A stretch of 64,000 nucleotides of DNA, taken from positions 62,001 through 126,000 of the forward strand of contig NZ_JAEFCB010000002.1 in assembly GCF_016405905.1 (NCBI RefSeq), given 5' to 3'. Shown one piece after another: positions 36,145-44,994 of this stretch. A program made the translations under genes and the position numbers. The notes under the pieces are model-generated. The model saw only the letters and a list, made by a program, of their open reading frames with translations. It searched no databases and was not told the DNA's origin. This DNA is from Variovorax sp. IB41. GTDB lineage: Bacteria > Pseudomonadota > Gammaproteobacteria > Burkholderiales > Burkholderiaceae_C. Numbering within the stretch: the stretch's first letter is position 1; every line of letters begins with the position of its first letter.

Positions 36145-37407
36145 ATGGCCACTGTCTTCCCGATCCAGCCGGCGCAGTCCACAGGTGCGCCGCAGGCCAA
36201 CGACGTGCTGCACTGGATGCGGCCCGGCCCGCTGCAGCTCGCGGCGCTGCCGCCACTGTCGCTCTACATCCACCTGCCGTGGTGCCTGCGCAAGTGCCCG
36301 TACTGCGACTTCAATTCGCACGAATGGCGCGCCACGAGCGCGGCCGATGCCGATGGCATCCCAGAGGCCGCGTACATCGATGCGCTCGTGGCCGACCTCG
36401 ACGCGGCGCTGCCGCTGATCTGGGGCCGCACCGTCCATACCATCTTCATCGGCGGCGGCACGCCCAGCCTGTTCTCGCCGCAGGCCATCGACCGCCTGCT
36501 GGGCGATGTGCGCGCGCGCCTGAAGCTCGCGCCCGATTGCGAGATCACGCTCGAAGCCAACCCCGGCACCTTCGAGCGCAACCGCTTTCGCGCGTACCGC
36601 GCGGCGGGCGTCACGCGCCTGTCGGTGGGCGTGCAGAGCTTCAACGACGAGCACCTGACGGCGCTCGGCCGCGTGCACGACCGCGCCCAGGCCATCGCCG
36701 CGGTGGAGGAGGCCGCGAGCGCCTTCGACACCTTCAACCTCGACCTGATGTACGCGCTCCCCGGCCAGACGCTGGAGCACCTGGAGGCCGACCTCTCGCA
36801 GGCGCTGGCGCTCGCGCCGCCGCACCTCTCGGTCTATCACCTCACCATCGAGCCCAACACCTGGTTCGCGAAGTTTCCGCCGACGCTGCCCGAAGACGAC
36901 ATCGCCTACGCCATGCTCGACCGCATCACCGAGCGGACCGGCGAGCTCGGCATGTCGCGCTACGAGGTGTCGGCCTATGCGCGCGAGGGGCACCAGTGCG
37001 CGCACAACCTCAATTACTGGCAGTTCGGCGACTACCTGGGCATCGGCGCCGGCGCGCACAGCAAGTTGAGCTTTGCGCACCGCATCGTGCGGCAGGTGCG
37101 CTACCGCGAGCCCCGGCTGTACATGGAGAACGCGCGCGCGGGCGCGGCCGTGTCGCAGAGCGACGAGGTGTCGCTGGCCGACCTGCCGTTCGAGTTCATG
37201 CTCAATGCGCTGCGATTGAAGGCGGGCTTCACGCTGCCTCAGTTCAGCGAACGCACGGGGCTCGCAATGACGTCGATCCAGCGCGGGCTCGAAGAAGCCG
37301 AGCGCAAGGGGCTCGTGGCGCGCGACCTGTTCCGCGTGTGGCCGACCGAGCGCGGGCTGGATTTTCTGAGCGACCTGCAGACGCTGTTCCTGCCCGATGG
37401 CGATTGA
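36145..37407 (+). CDS. hemW: Radical SAM heme chaperone HemW
   Basis: A 420-residue radical SAM protein. The cluster motif CxxxCxxC is Cys47-Cys51-Cys54 in 'PWCLRKCPYCDF', the spacing and following Phe typical of HemW rather than HemN. 'FIGGGTPSLFSP' binds SAM, and 'LSVGVQSFNDEHLTALGR' is the second family block. The C-terminal HemN domain ends in 'TERGLDFLSDLQTLFLP'. The family hands heme to respiratory enzymes rather than catalysing coproporphyrinogen oxidation. A 38-residue N-terminal extension precedes the barrel. Confidence 0.95.
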   Translation: MATVFPIQPAQSTGAPQANDVLHWMRPGPLQLAALPPLSLYIHLPWCLRKCPYCDFNSHEWRATSAADADGIPEAAYIDALVADLDAALPLIWGRTVHTIFIGGGTPSLFSPQAIDRLLGDVRARLKLAPDCEITLEANPGTFERNRFRAYRAAGVTRLSVGVQSFNDEHLTALGRVHDRAQAIAAVEEAASAFDTFNLDLMYALPGQTLEHLEADLSQALALAPPHLSVYHLTIEPNTWFAKFPPTLPEDDIAYAMLDRITERTGELGMSRYEVSAYAREGHQCAHNLNYWQFGDYLGIGAGAHSKLSFAHRIVRQVRYREPRLYMENARAGAAVSQSDEVSLADLPFEFMLNALRLKAGFTLPQFSERTGLAMTSIQRGLEEAERKGLVARDLFRVWPTERGLDFLSDLQTLFLPDGD

Positions 37408-37448
37408 ACGGATCGAGGCCTCGGCCTCGGCATAAAATCGACGGTTCC

Positions 37449-37537
37449 GGAGAGTTGGGTGAGTGGTTTAAACCAGCAGTCTTGAAAACTGCCGACGTGA
37501 AAGCGTCCGTGAGTTCGAATCTCACACTCTCCGCCAG
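37449..37537 (+). tRNA. tRNA-Ser (UGA)
   Basis: An 89-base class II tRNA with encoded CCA. Acceptor ggagagt pairs with actctcc, the anticodon stem gcagt / actgc closes loop cttgaaa with anticodon TGA, and the long variable arm is typical of Ser. It marks the change from conserved core genes to catabolic genes. Confidence 0.96.
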
Positions 37538-37735
37538 CAGGCCGCCTATCCGCTCGGCAATGCGCGCAGGGCAAGGCCTTGCCTCTTTATTGAATTCCCT
37601 CGGTATCTGACCCGGTCCACCTCGAACGTCTTGGGGTGCACAGACTCGCGGTCAGTTGAATTGCCTTGGTTCGGACAGACCGAAGATCGAATCGGCCCGG
37701 CGCCATCGCCGCCAATCAGTCCGGTCCCCCCAAAT

Positions 37736-39013
37736 TCAGCGCACCAAATCCTGAAACCGGTAATAAGCCCCCACGATCGGAAGAAACCATGGCTTGCCGA
37801 AATGCCCCGGAATCGCGGGCCAGTCGAAATCGCGCCAGGGGTTCAGGTCGGCGCGGCCGTCCATCACCTCGGCCATGATCGCGCCCATGTAGGTCGACAT
37901 GTGGGTTCCGTGCCCGCTGTAGCCCATGGAATAGAAAAGGCCGTTGCGCTCGCCGGCGCGTGGCAATCGGTCGCGTGTCATGTCGACCATGCCGCCCCAG
38001 CAATAGTCGATGCGCGTGTCTCCGAGCTCCGGGAAAACCTCTACCAGCGAGCGCTGCAGGATGGCGCCGCTCTTCATGTCCGACGCCGGGTTGGATGCCG
38101 CGAAGCGCGCGCGGCCGCCGAACAGCAAGCGGTTGTCGGGCGTGACGCGAAAGTAATTGACGAAGTTCTTCGTGTCCGTCGTCATTCGGCGCCGCGGCGT
38201 GAGGCGGTCGAGGACTTCGACCGGCAGCGGCTCGGTCACGATGATGAATGCGCCCACGGGCACGATGCGGCGGCGAAACCATGCCAGCGGTCCGATGGCC
38301 GATGTACCGGTCGCTAGCAGCACCTGCCTGGCGCGGACGCTGCCACCGGGCGTTTCGACCTGATGCGCCGATCCGGCCTGGCGCTTGAGGCCGACGACCG
38401 GCGCGTTCTCGTAGATGCGCACACCGCGCCTGGCCGCCGCAACGGCGAGGCCGTGGCCATAGCGGCCCACGTGCATGCCGGCGCTCTTGCCGAAGACCAT
38501 GCCGCCGAAATACCGGTCGGACCCGATCTCGCTGCGCAGGTCTGCCCGCGTGACCATGTGGGTGTCCGGATCGCATTCCTTCGCCATCAGCGCCTGCGAG
38601 CGGGCCAGCTTGTCGTAGTGTTCCGGCTTGGCGGCGAGCTTGAGCTTGCCGACCCGTTTGAAGTCGCAGTCGATGCCTTCTTCGGCGATCAGCGACTCCA
38701 CCTTGCACACGCCTGCGTCGAACGCGCGATAGAGCATGTTGGCGCGCTCCCGGCCGAGCCTCCCCGACAACGCGGCGTAGTCCTGCGCGAAACCGTTGTT
38801 GCACATGCCGCCGTTGCGGCCGGAGGCGGCACTGCCGATGGCGTCCGCATCGAACACCGCCACGCTCGCGCCTTTTTTGGCCAGCGCGATCGCTGCGGAC
38901 AAGCCGGTAAAGCCTGCGCCGACCACCGCCACATCGACATCGCCGCTCGGCGCTTCGGTCTGCGCGGCGGTGAATTTGGGGGCGGTATCGAGCCAGTAGG
39001 GCATCAATTTCAT
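37736..39013 (-). CDS. FAD-dependent amine oxidoreductase (PuuB-like), copy 1
   Basis: A 425-residue DAO-family flavoenzyme. The dinucleotide-binding motif 'VAVVGAGFTGLSAAIALAKKGASVAVFDAD' (about 28-57) and the following 'ASGRNGGMCNNGF' are typical of gamma-glutamylputrescine oxidase/glycine oxidase relatives. It would oxidise a C-N bond to an imine, giving an aldehyde or keto acid; the electron acceptor may be oxygen. The substrate is not known. It is clearly related to the enzyme at 51338-52630, sharing the N-terminal 'YWxDxAPxF' start and the C-terminal 'WPAIPGHFGKPWFLP' block. It lies downstream of a double-GNAT gene on the same strand. Confidence 0.85.
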   Translation of the reverse strand: MKLMPYWLDTAPKFTAAQTEAPSGDVDVAVVGAGFTGLSAAIALAKKGASVAVFDADAIGSAASGRNGGMCNNGFAQDYAALSGRLGRERANMLYRAFDAGVCKVESLIAEEGIDCDFKRVGKLKLAAKPEHYDKLARSQALMAKECDPDTHMVTRADLRSEIGSDRYFGGMVFGKSAGMHVGRYGHGLAVAAARRGVRIYENAPVVGLKRQAGSAHQVETPGGSVRARQVLLATGTSAIGPLAWFRRRIVPVGAFIIVTEPLPVEVLDRLTPRRRMTTDTKNFVNYFRVTPDNRLLFGGRARFAASNPASDMKSGAILQRSLVEVFPELGDTRIDYCWGGMVDMTRDRLPRAGERNGLFYSMGYSGHGTHMSTYMGAIMAEVMDGRADLNPWRDFDWPAIPGHFGKPWFLPIVGAYYRFQDLVR

Positions 39014-39062
39014 GGCGTGGAGTCCATCGTCTCTGCGACGTGTGGGTGGGGAGGGCCGGGCG

Positions 39063-39962
39063 TCAGCCGAACGACTGGTTGGAAAGGGCGAACAGGCGCG
39101 CGTCCGCATCCGGATCGATCGAACGTGCCTGTGGGTTGCGCACCATGGGCACCGCGTGGCCGACGCAGGGCAGCCCCATTTCCGTGAGCCAGGCCGAAAG
39201 ACCGCTGTCCCCGGTCACGTCGATGCGAAGGAACCGGCCGCGGGCTCGGGCGGCGAGTGCGGCGACGAGGCCCATCGCATCGGCGGCACTGCGCGCGCCC
39301 GATGCGACCACCGGGCCGATCACCACGCCGTGCCCGAACTCTCTCGCGCAGGCGTAGGCCGACACACCGTCGCCGCGCTCGACGACCATCGCCGTTCCGG
39401 TCGCGAACAACGCATCCAGCAATGCAGTCCGGTCCATGCCCGTGGCGGCCAGGTCCAGCCGGCGCACGCGCGCGTCGTCTGCTGCGCGCAGGGGCCGCAC
39501 GCTCGCGGGCGTCGCGGCACGAAGGGCTTCCGCGGGCAGCACGGCCTGGTGCTGGAACACCTGTCCGCGTGCGACGAACCCGAGCTGCGCATAGAGCGCA
39601 AGCCCTTCCTCGGTGGCGTTCAGGAACACCGTGCGGTCGCGCGCCTCTTCGAGCAGCTTCCCCATCAAGGCCCGGCCCAGGCCTTGCCCCTGCATGCCGG
39701 GCTCGACGATGACCATGCCCACTGAGGCATGGCTGTCGCCATAGGGCCACCACATCGCCGTGCCCACCAGGCGGCTCGCGACTTCCGCCGCGAAGCCGCT
39801 GCCCAGACCGAAGGCGAAGCGCCAGTCGGCCTCGCGGTAGGGCCAGCCGAGCGCTGCGGATTGCCTGACCGCGTCCGGCAGGTGATGGCCGCGCAGCGCG
39901 GTCAGCTGCGGCGCCGTCTTCTGTGTCGAAGCGCTCGGGCCGCGCGGAGGTGCGAACGTCAT
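39063..39962 (-). CDS. Tandem-GNAT acetyltransferase, copy 1
   Basis: A 299-residue protein with an N-terminal GNAT fold, whose acetyl-CoA pyrophosphate loop is 'VEPGMQGQGLGRALMGKLLE' (near 87-106), and a second GNAT-like half after about residue 150 without a clear loop. This layout of active plus degenerate half is common in such double-GNAT proteins. The acceptor substrate is unknown; an amine or amino acid is plausible from the neighbouring amine oxidoreductases. It is related to 53850-54728. The start at 39962 is chosen as the first ATG before the conserved region. Confidence 0.8.
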   Translation of the reverse strand: MTFAPPRGPSASTQKTAPQLTALRGHHLPDAVRQSAALGWPYREADWRFAFGLGSGFAAEVASRLVGTAMWWPYGDSHASVGMVIVEPGMQGQGLGRALMGKLLEEARDRTVFLNATEEGLALYAQLGFVARGQVFQHQAVLPAEALRAATPASVRPLRAADDARVRRLDLAATGMDRTALLDALFATGTAMVVERGDGVSAYACAREFGHGVVIGPVVASGARSAADAMGLVAALAARARGRFLRIDVTGDSGLSAWLTEMGLPCVGHAVPMVRNPQARSIDPDADARLFALSNQSFG

Positions 39963-39976
39963 GGCAACGCCTGGGC

Positions 39977-41302
39977 CTAGAAGTCCGAGACCTTGCCCCA
40001 CGCCGACGACAGGAACCTGTCCGGGTGGTAGGGGCGCGGGTCCACGAGCGGTTCGGCGCCGCTCACGATGTCGGCGATCAGGTGGCCGGCCCCGGGGCCG
40101 ATACCGAAGCCATGGCCGCTGAACCCTGCCGCCAGCACGAGCCCGGGCAGGTTCGTGATCTCGCCGATGCCCGGAACGCCGTCGGGCGTGCTGTCCACGT
40201 AGCCCGCCCAGGTCGCGGTGACTGTGCTGTCCGCCAGCGCCGGCATCAGTTCGACGGCGCGCTTGTACGTGAGGCGAACGGCCGATGCGTCCACCTTCGG
40301 ATCGAGAACGCGCATGCGCTCCATCGGCGTGGGCTGGTCGAGCCGCCAGCGCGCGCGGCCTTCATGGCCCGAGCGAACGCCTTCCAGGCCGCCGGGTGCG
40401 AGGTTGCGCCATCGCCGCTGGAACATCGGCAGGAACTGCGTTGCAAAACGCAGAAGCTGCGGCGTCGGGTCCACGCGGCCGCGGCCGCTGATGGCCAGCG
40501 CGTACCGGCCGTCCTGGCGCCGCGTCATGGAGACGCCGGTCGTGTGCAGCGCAGGCGGAAGCTCCTTGCTGGCGGTGGTGACCGACAGCATCGTCTGCCG
40601 GATCGCCGCCTGCGGAAACCGGATGCCGTATTGGCGGCAGAACGAGGATGCCCACGCGCCACCCGCGAGCACCGCGACCTTGGTGCGGATGGTGCCGCGC
40701 TCGGTGACCACGGCCGAGAGCCGCCCGCCCTCGGTCTCCAGGCCGCGCGCGGCGCAGCCCTGGTGAATCGTGCCGCCCAGCTTCATCAAGGCGCGCGCCA
40801 CGGCAGGGGCCGCGAGCGAGGGGTCCGCGGTGCCGTCGGTCGGCGAAAAGACACCGCCCTTCCACGGCTTGCCGGTCGCCCGGCCGTGGCGAGCGGCCTC
40901 CTGGGCGGTCAGCATGTGGGTCTTCACGTCGACGGTGCGCGCGAATTCTCCCCAGCGGGCCCAGCCGGCCAGTTCCTTTTCGCTGTTGCTCAGGTAGAGC
41001 AGGCCGCATCGGCGGAACCCGGTCATCTCGCCGGTTTCGGCGGTGAACTGTTCCCACAGGTCCAGGCTCCTGGTGGCCATCGGCAATTCGCGCGCGTCGC
41101 GGTTCTGTTGGCGGCACCAGCCCCAGTTGCGGCTCGACTGCTCGGCGCCCACGCGCCCTTTTTCGACCAGCGCCACCTTCAGCCCGCGCCTTGCCATGTA
41201 GTACGCGGCAAAGACGCCGATGATGCCGCCGCCGATCACGACGACGTCGGCGTGCGTGGGCAGCTCGGGGCTCGATTCGACGGGAACTAGAGGTACAGGC
41301 AT
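39977..41302 (-). CDS. FAD-dependent oxidoreductase (DAO family, opine/amino-acid oxidase-like)
   Basis: A 441-residue DAO-fold flavoenzyme. FAD motif 'VVVIGGGIIGVFAAYYMARRGLKVALVEKG' (about 20-49), then 'EQSSRNWGWCRQQNRDARELPM', a stretch I associate with opine-oxidase-like and D-amino-acid dehydrogenase-like enzymes. The C terminus 'AAGFSGHGFGIGPGAGHLIAD' is the second FAD contact. Likely oxidative removal of an amino substituent; substrate unknown. It is distinct from the two PuuB-like enzymes of the cluster. It lies 14 bases upstream of the GNAT gene, so they are probably cotranscribed. Confidence 0.82.
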   Translation of the reverse strand: MPVPLVPVESSPELPTHADVVVIGGGIIGVFAAYYMARRGLKVALVEKGRVGAEQSSRNWGWCRQQNRDARELPMATRSLDLWEQFTAETGEMTGFRRCGLLYLSNSEKELAGWARWGEFARTVDVKTHMLTAQEAARHGRATGKPWKGGVFSPTDGTADPSLAAPAVARALMKLGGTIHQGCAARGLETEGGRLSAVVTERGTIRTKVAVLAGGAWASSFCRQYGIRFPQAAIRQTMLSVTTASKELPPALHTTGVSMTRRQDGRYALAISGRGRVDPTPQLLRFATQFLPMFQRRWRNLAPGGLEGVRSGHEGRARWRLDQPTPMERMRVLDPKVDASAVRLTYKRAVELMPALADSTVTATWAGYVDSTPDGVPGIGEITNLPGLVLAAGFSGHGFGIGPGAGHLIADIVSGAEPLVDPRPYHPDRFLSSAWGKVSDF

Positions 41303-41379
41303 GGAGATATCCGTAAGGGCTTCAGTGAAAGGCTGCAAGACAGCGGGGTTCCGCGCGTCCATCGTTCCCGGCGGCAAGC

Positions 41380-42819
41380 TCAGTCACCGAGGACTGCCTT
41401 GGTCTCCAGATATTCCTCGAGCCCGTGCACGCCGTATTCGCGGCCGTTGCCCGAGCGCTTGTAGCCGCCGAACGGCGCGCGGCTGTTCCACGCCGGGTAG
41501 TTGATGTGCACCTGGCCGGCGCGCAGTCGCGACGCCACGCGCCGTGCCCGCCCGGGGTCGCCCGACTGCACATGGGCGCTGAGCCCATAGACCGTGTCGT
41601 TGGCCATCGCGATGGCCTCGTGCTCGTTTTGGTAGGGCATGAGCACCAGCACGGGGCCGAAGATCTCTTCGCGCGCCACCCGCATCGCGGGCGTCACGTC
41701 GGACAGCACCGTCGGCCGCGCAAAGAAGCCGTGCGCGAGGCCCGCGGGCCTGCCGGGACCGCCGCAGACCAGCCTGGCGCCTTCCTCGATGCCGCTGGCG
41801 ATCAGCGCCTGCACCCGCGCGTACTGCGCGGCGTTGGCGATCGGGCCCATCGATGTCTTCTCGTCGCGCGGGTCGCCCACCGCGATGCCCCCCGCCGCCG
41901 CCAGTGCCAATGCCTCGACCTCGGCCAGCCGCGATGCGGGCACCAGCATGCGCGTGGGCGCGCTGCACGACTGGCCCGCGTTGCGCATGCCCGCCAACAC
42001 GCCCTTGGCCACGCCTTGCTCGAAATCGGCATCGTCCAGAAAGAGGTTCGGCGACTTGCCGCCCAGTTCCTGCACCACGCGCTTGACCGTCACCGCGGCC
42101 GCCTGGGCCACGAGCACGCCGGCGCGCGTCGATCCGGTGATGGAGATCATGTCCACATCGGGGTGCGCCGCCAGCGCCGCACCGACCACTTCGCCCGTGC
42201 CGCCGACCAGGTTGAAGACCCCGGCGGGCGTGCCCGCATCGTGCATCACCTGCGCGAACAGCTGCGCGCTGTAGGGCGACAGCTCGCTGGGCTTGAGCAC
42301 GACCGTGCAGCCGGCGGCGATGGCCGGCGCGACCTTGGCGGTGATCTGGTACAGCGGCCAGTTCCATGGCGTGATCAGCGCGCACACGCCGATCGGTTCC
42401 TTCGAAATGGCGATGCCGTCTTTGCGGGACAGAAAGCTGTAGTGCGCAAGCACTTCCATCTGGGTGCGAACATGCGCGATGCCGAAGGGCACGTGGGCAG
42501 AGCGGGCGAACGCGATCGGCGCGCCCATCTCCGCGACGATGGCTTGCGCGAACCATTCCGCGCGCTCCTCCAGCAGCGCGAGGATTCGGCCCAGCAGCGC
42601 CAGCCGATCCTGGACGGTGCTTCGAGAAAACGTCTCGAACGCGCGCCGTGCCGCGGCGACGGCCAGGTCGACGTCGGCCGAGGAACCCGCCGCGACATGC
42701 CCGATGACCTCTTCGGAAAACGGATCGACGACCGCGATGCTTGCGGCACCGGCGCGGTCCTGCCAGCCCCCATCGATGTAGAGCCGGGTGTCGTCGCGCC
42801 TGAGGTGGTTAACTGCCAT
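41380..42819 (-). CDS. Aldehyde dehydrogenase
   Basis: A 479-residue NAD(P)-dependent aldehyde dehydrogenase. Coenzyme motif 'TPWNWPLYQITAKVAPAIAAG' (about 150-170), 'SITGSTRAG', catalytic Glu251 in 'VQELGGKSP' and nucleophile Cys285 in 'GQSCSAPTR' are all present. The final block 'PFGGYKRSGNGREYGVHGLEEYLETK' is typical. It would oxidise the aldehyde made by the neighbouring amine oxidoreductases to an acid. The specific aldehyde is not determined. The gene is 51 bases downstream of the Cupin_3 gene and likely in one operon with it. Confidence 0.93.
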   Translation of the reverse strand: MAVNHLRRDDTRLYIDGGWQDRAGAASIAVVDPFSEEVIGHVAAGSSADVDLAVAAARRAFETFSRSTVQDRLALLGRILALLEERAEWFAQAIVAEMGAPIAFARSAHVPFGIAHVRTQMEVLAHYSFLSRKDGIAISKEPIGVCALITPWNWPLYQITAKVAPAIAAGCTVVLKPSELSPYSAQLFAQVMHDAGTPAGVFNLVGGTGEVVGAALAAHPDVDMISITGSTRAGVLVAQAAAVTVKRVVQELGGKSPNLFLDDADFEQGVAKGVLAGMRNAGQSCSAPTRMLVPASRLAEVEALALAAAGGIAVGDPRDEKTSMGPIANAAQYARVQALIASGIEEGARLVCGGPGRPAGLAHGFFARPTVLSDVTPAMRVAREEIFGPVLVLMPYQNEHEAIAMANDTVYGLSAHVQSGDPGRARRVASRLRAGQVHINYPAWNSRAPFGGYKRSGNGREYGVHGLEEYLETKAVLGD

Positions 42820-42870
42820 GCCAAACTTTCATTCGATGGAGCGTCCGGCCGCGGCCGGACAAACTTCGGT

Positions 42871-43224
42871 TCAAGCGATAACCCATACCTTGCGCACCGT
42901 CTCGATGGTGCGCCAGGTCCCGACATAGCCCGGCTTCATGATGAAGCAGTCGCCCGCCTTGAAGGTCGAGGGCGGCTGGCCCTGCTCGGTGATTTCCACC
43001 ACGCCCGAAAGGATCAGGCAGAACTCCCACGCCTCTCCCTTGATGGAATGGTTCACGCCCACGCTCGACTCGAACACGCCCGCGCGCACCTTGCCGTCCT
43101 TGGCGCTGTCCACGTCCCAGTTGCGGCATACGACATCGCCCTCGATCACGCGTTCTGCCGGCGGGCGGTATTCGCGCGGCTCGCCGAGTTCGTCGAAGTT
43201 GAAAGGCACAAGAAGTCTGGACAT
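42871..43224 (-). CDS. Cupin_3 domain protein
   Basis: A 117-residue single-domain cupin of the Cupin_3/DUF861 type. The pattern 'WEFCLILSGVVEIT' followed by 'FKAGDCFIMKPGYVGTWRTIETVRKVWVI' is close to the family consensus. The usual metal-binding His residues are largely absent ('SIKGEAWEFCL'), so a sensory or binding role may be as likely as catalysis. It lacks a DNA-binding domain. It is the first gene of the minus-strand run into the aldehyde dehydrogenase. The ATG at 43224 fits the family start; two in-frame residues upstream add only 'MRTRFL'. Confidence 0.82.
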   Translation of the reverse strand: MSRLLVPFNFDELGEPREYRPPAERVIEGDVVCRNWDVDSAKDGKVRAGVFESSVGVNHSIKGEAWEFCLILSGVVEITEQGQPPSTFKAGDCFIMKPGYVGTWRTIETVRKVWVIA

Positions 43225-43475
43225 GAGGAACCTTGTTCGCATGGATCGGATGGTGGCTCCATGCTAGAGAAAGCACTGCCGCGTTGGTGCTGAACCATGT
43301 ACCCCGAAAAGCGTGAAATGCGTGTTTGCGAGTGCCCATCGGTGGATCGTGCCGGCACCGGAAAACGGGTGGCGTGTTCGCATGGCAAGGCACGCGGGCT
43401 CAGGCGATTTCACTGGCTTGCGCGGTCTTGTCGAACACGAGGCCGAATGAACGCCGATGGCCGACTCGAGCGCGC

Positions 43476-44954
43476 CTACAACCCGCCCTGGCACAGGTAC
43501 TTGATGTGCATGTAGTCGTCCAGGCCGTGCACCGAGCCCTCGCGGCCATAGCCCGATTCCTTGACCCCGCCGAAGGGCGCCGCCTCGGCGGCCAGCGCGC
43601 CTTCGTTGATGCCCACGATGCCCGATTCGAGGGCCTCGGCCACGCGCCAGATGCGGCGCACGTCGCTCGAATAGAAGTACGCGGCAAGACCGAAGGGCGT
43701 GTCGTTGGCGGCGGCGATCACCTCGGCCTCGGTCTCGAAGCGCGTGACCGGAACCACGGGCCCGAAGGTTTCCTCGCAGCTGCATTCCATGCTGGCGTCG
43801 GCATTCACCAGCACGGTCGGCGCGTAGTAGTTGGGACCGTCGCAGCGCGCCGAACGCAGCCGCTCGCCGCCGACCGCGATGCGCGCGCCCCGGGCCACGG
43901 CATCGCGCACGTGGCGCTCGATCTTGTCGACGGCGCGCGCGTTGATCATCGGGCCGATCTGCGAGTCGGGCTCGCCGGCGGGGCCGACCTTCAGTGCGCC
44001 GACGCGCGCCGCCAGCTTGTCGACGAAGGCGTCGTGCACCTTGGCCTGCACGAACACGCGGTTCGGGCACACGCAGGTCTGGCCGCCGTTGCGGAACTTG
44101 GCGGCCATCAGGCCTTCCACCGCGGCGTCGATGTCGGCGTCCTCGAACACGATGAAGGGCGCATTGCCGCCCAGCTCGAGCGAGAGCTTCTTGAGCGTAT
44201 CGGCCGAGGCGCGCGCGAGGTGCTTGCCCACCGGCGTGGAACCGGTGAAGCTGATCTTGCGCACGCGCGCATCGGCCAGCCACACGTCGACCACGTCGGG
44301 CGTGCGTTCGCGCGAAGCCGTCACGATGTTGAGCACGCCCGCCGGCACGCCCGCTTCCTGCGCGAGCTTCACGAGCGCGAGCGAAGTGAGCGGCGTGTCC
44401 TCGGCCGGCTTGCAGACCACGGTGCAGCCCGCGGCCAGCGCGGGGGCGATCTTGCGGGCGATCATCGCGGCCGGAAAATTCCACGGCGTGATGGCAGCCA
44501 CAACGCCCACCGGTTCTTTCAGCGCGAGCATGCGACGGCCGCTCACCGGTGCGGGAATCACCTCGCCATTGGCGCGCGTGGCCTCCTCGGCGAACCATTC
44601 GACATAGCTGGCCGCATAGGCCACTTCGCCGCGGCCCTCGGCCAGCGGCTTGCCCTGTTCGCGCGAGATGAGGCGGCCCAGGTCCTCCTGGTGCGCGAGC
44701 ATCAGGTCGTTCCAGCGCTTGAGGATCTGCGCGCGCTGCTTGGCGGGCACGGCGCGCCAGGCGGGGAAGGCGGCATGTGCCGCATCGACCGCGGCGCGCG
44801 CATCGGCGGCGGTGCCGTCGGGCACGCTCGCGAACACGGCGTCGGTGGCGGGATCGGTCACGTCGAGCCGGCGGGCATCGCTGGCGTCGCGCCATTCGGC
44901 GCCGATGAGATGGCGGCCCGGCAGCAGGTCCTGGCGTTGGAGAGTGAGTGGCAT
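43476..44954 (-). CDS. NAD(P)-dependent succinate-semialdehyde dehydrogenase-like (GabD type)
   Basis: A 492-residue aldehyde dehydrogenase. It carries 'GVVAAITPWNFPAAMIARKIAPALAAGCT' (about 150-178), 'ISFTGSTPVGK', catalytic Glu260 in 'SLELGGNAP' and Cys294 in 'GQTCVCPNR'. The second Cys two residues later is typical of GabD-type enzymes. The C-terminal 'GREGSVHGLDDYMHIKYLC' is also GabD-like. Likely converts succinate semialdehyde or a close analogue (for example glutarate semialdehyde) to the dicarboxylate. The start at 44954 is preceded by a 40-base gap from the dehydrogenase gene upstream. Confidence 0.88.
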   Translation of the reverse strand: MPLTLQRQDLLPGRHLIGAEWRDASDARRLDVTDPATDAVFASVPDGTAADARAAVDAAHAAFPAWRAVPAKQRAQILKRWNDLMLAHQEDLGRLISREQGKPLAEGRGEVAYAASYVEWFAEEATRANGEVIPAPVSGRRMLALKEPVGVVAAITPWNFPAAMIARKIAPALAAGCTVVCKPAEDTPLTSLALVKLAQEAGVPAGVLNIVTASRERTPDVVDVWLADARVRKISFTGSTPVGKHLARASADTLKKLSLELGGNAPFIVFEDADIDAAVEGLMAAKFRNGGQTCVCPNRVFVQAKVHDAFVDKLAARVGALKVGPAGEPDSQIGPMINARAVDKIERHVRDAVARGARIAVGGERLRSARCDGPNYYAPTVLVNADASMECSCEETFGPVVPVTRFETEAEVIAAANDTPFGLAAYFYSSDVRRIWRVAEALESGIVGINEGALAAEAAPFGGVKESGYGREGSVHGLDDYMHIKYLCQGGL

Positions 44955-44994
44955 GGAATGAAGAGGTCGGTGAGGAGTTGGAGCAAGAAACGCT

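Noticed and set aside
37449-37537. tRNA-Ser as a proven island attachment site
   Set aside because: No second copy of the tRNA 3' end and no integrase gene were seen inside the window, so only a suggestion is recorded.
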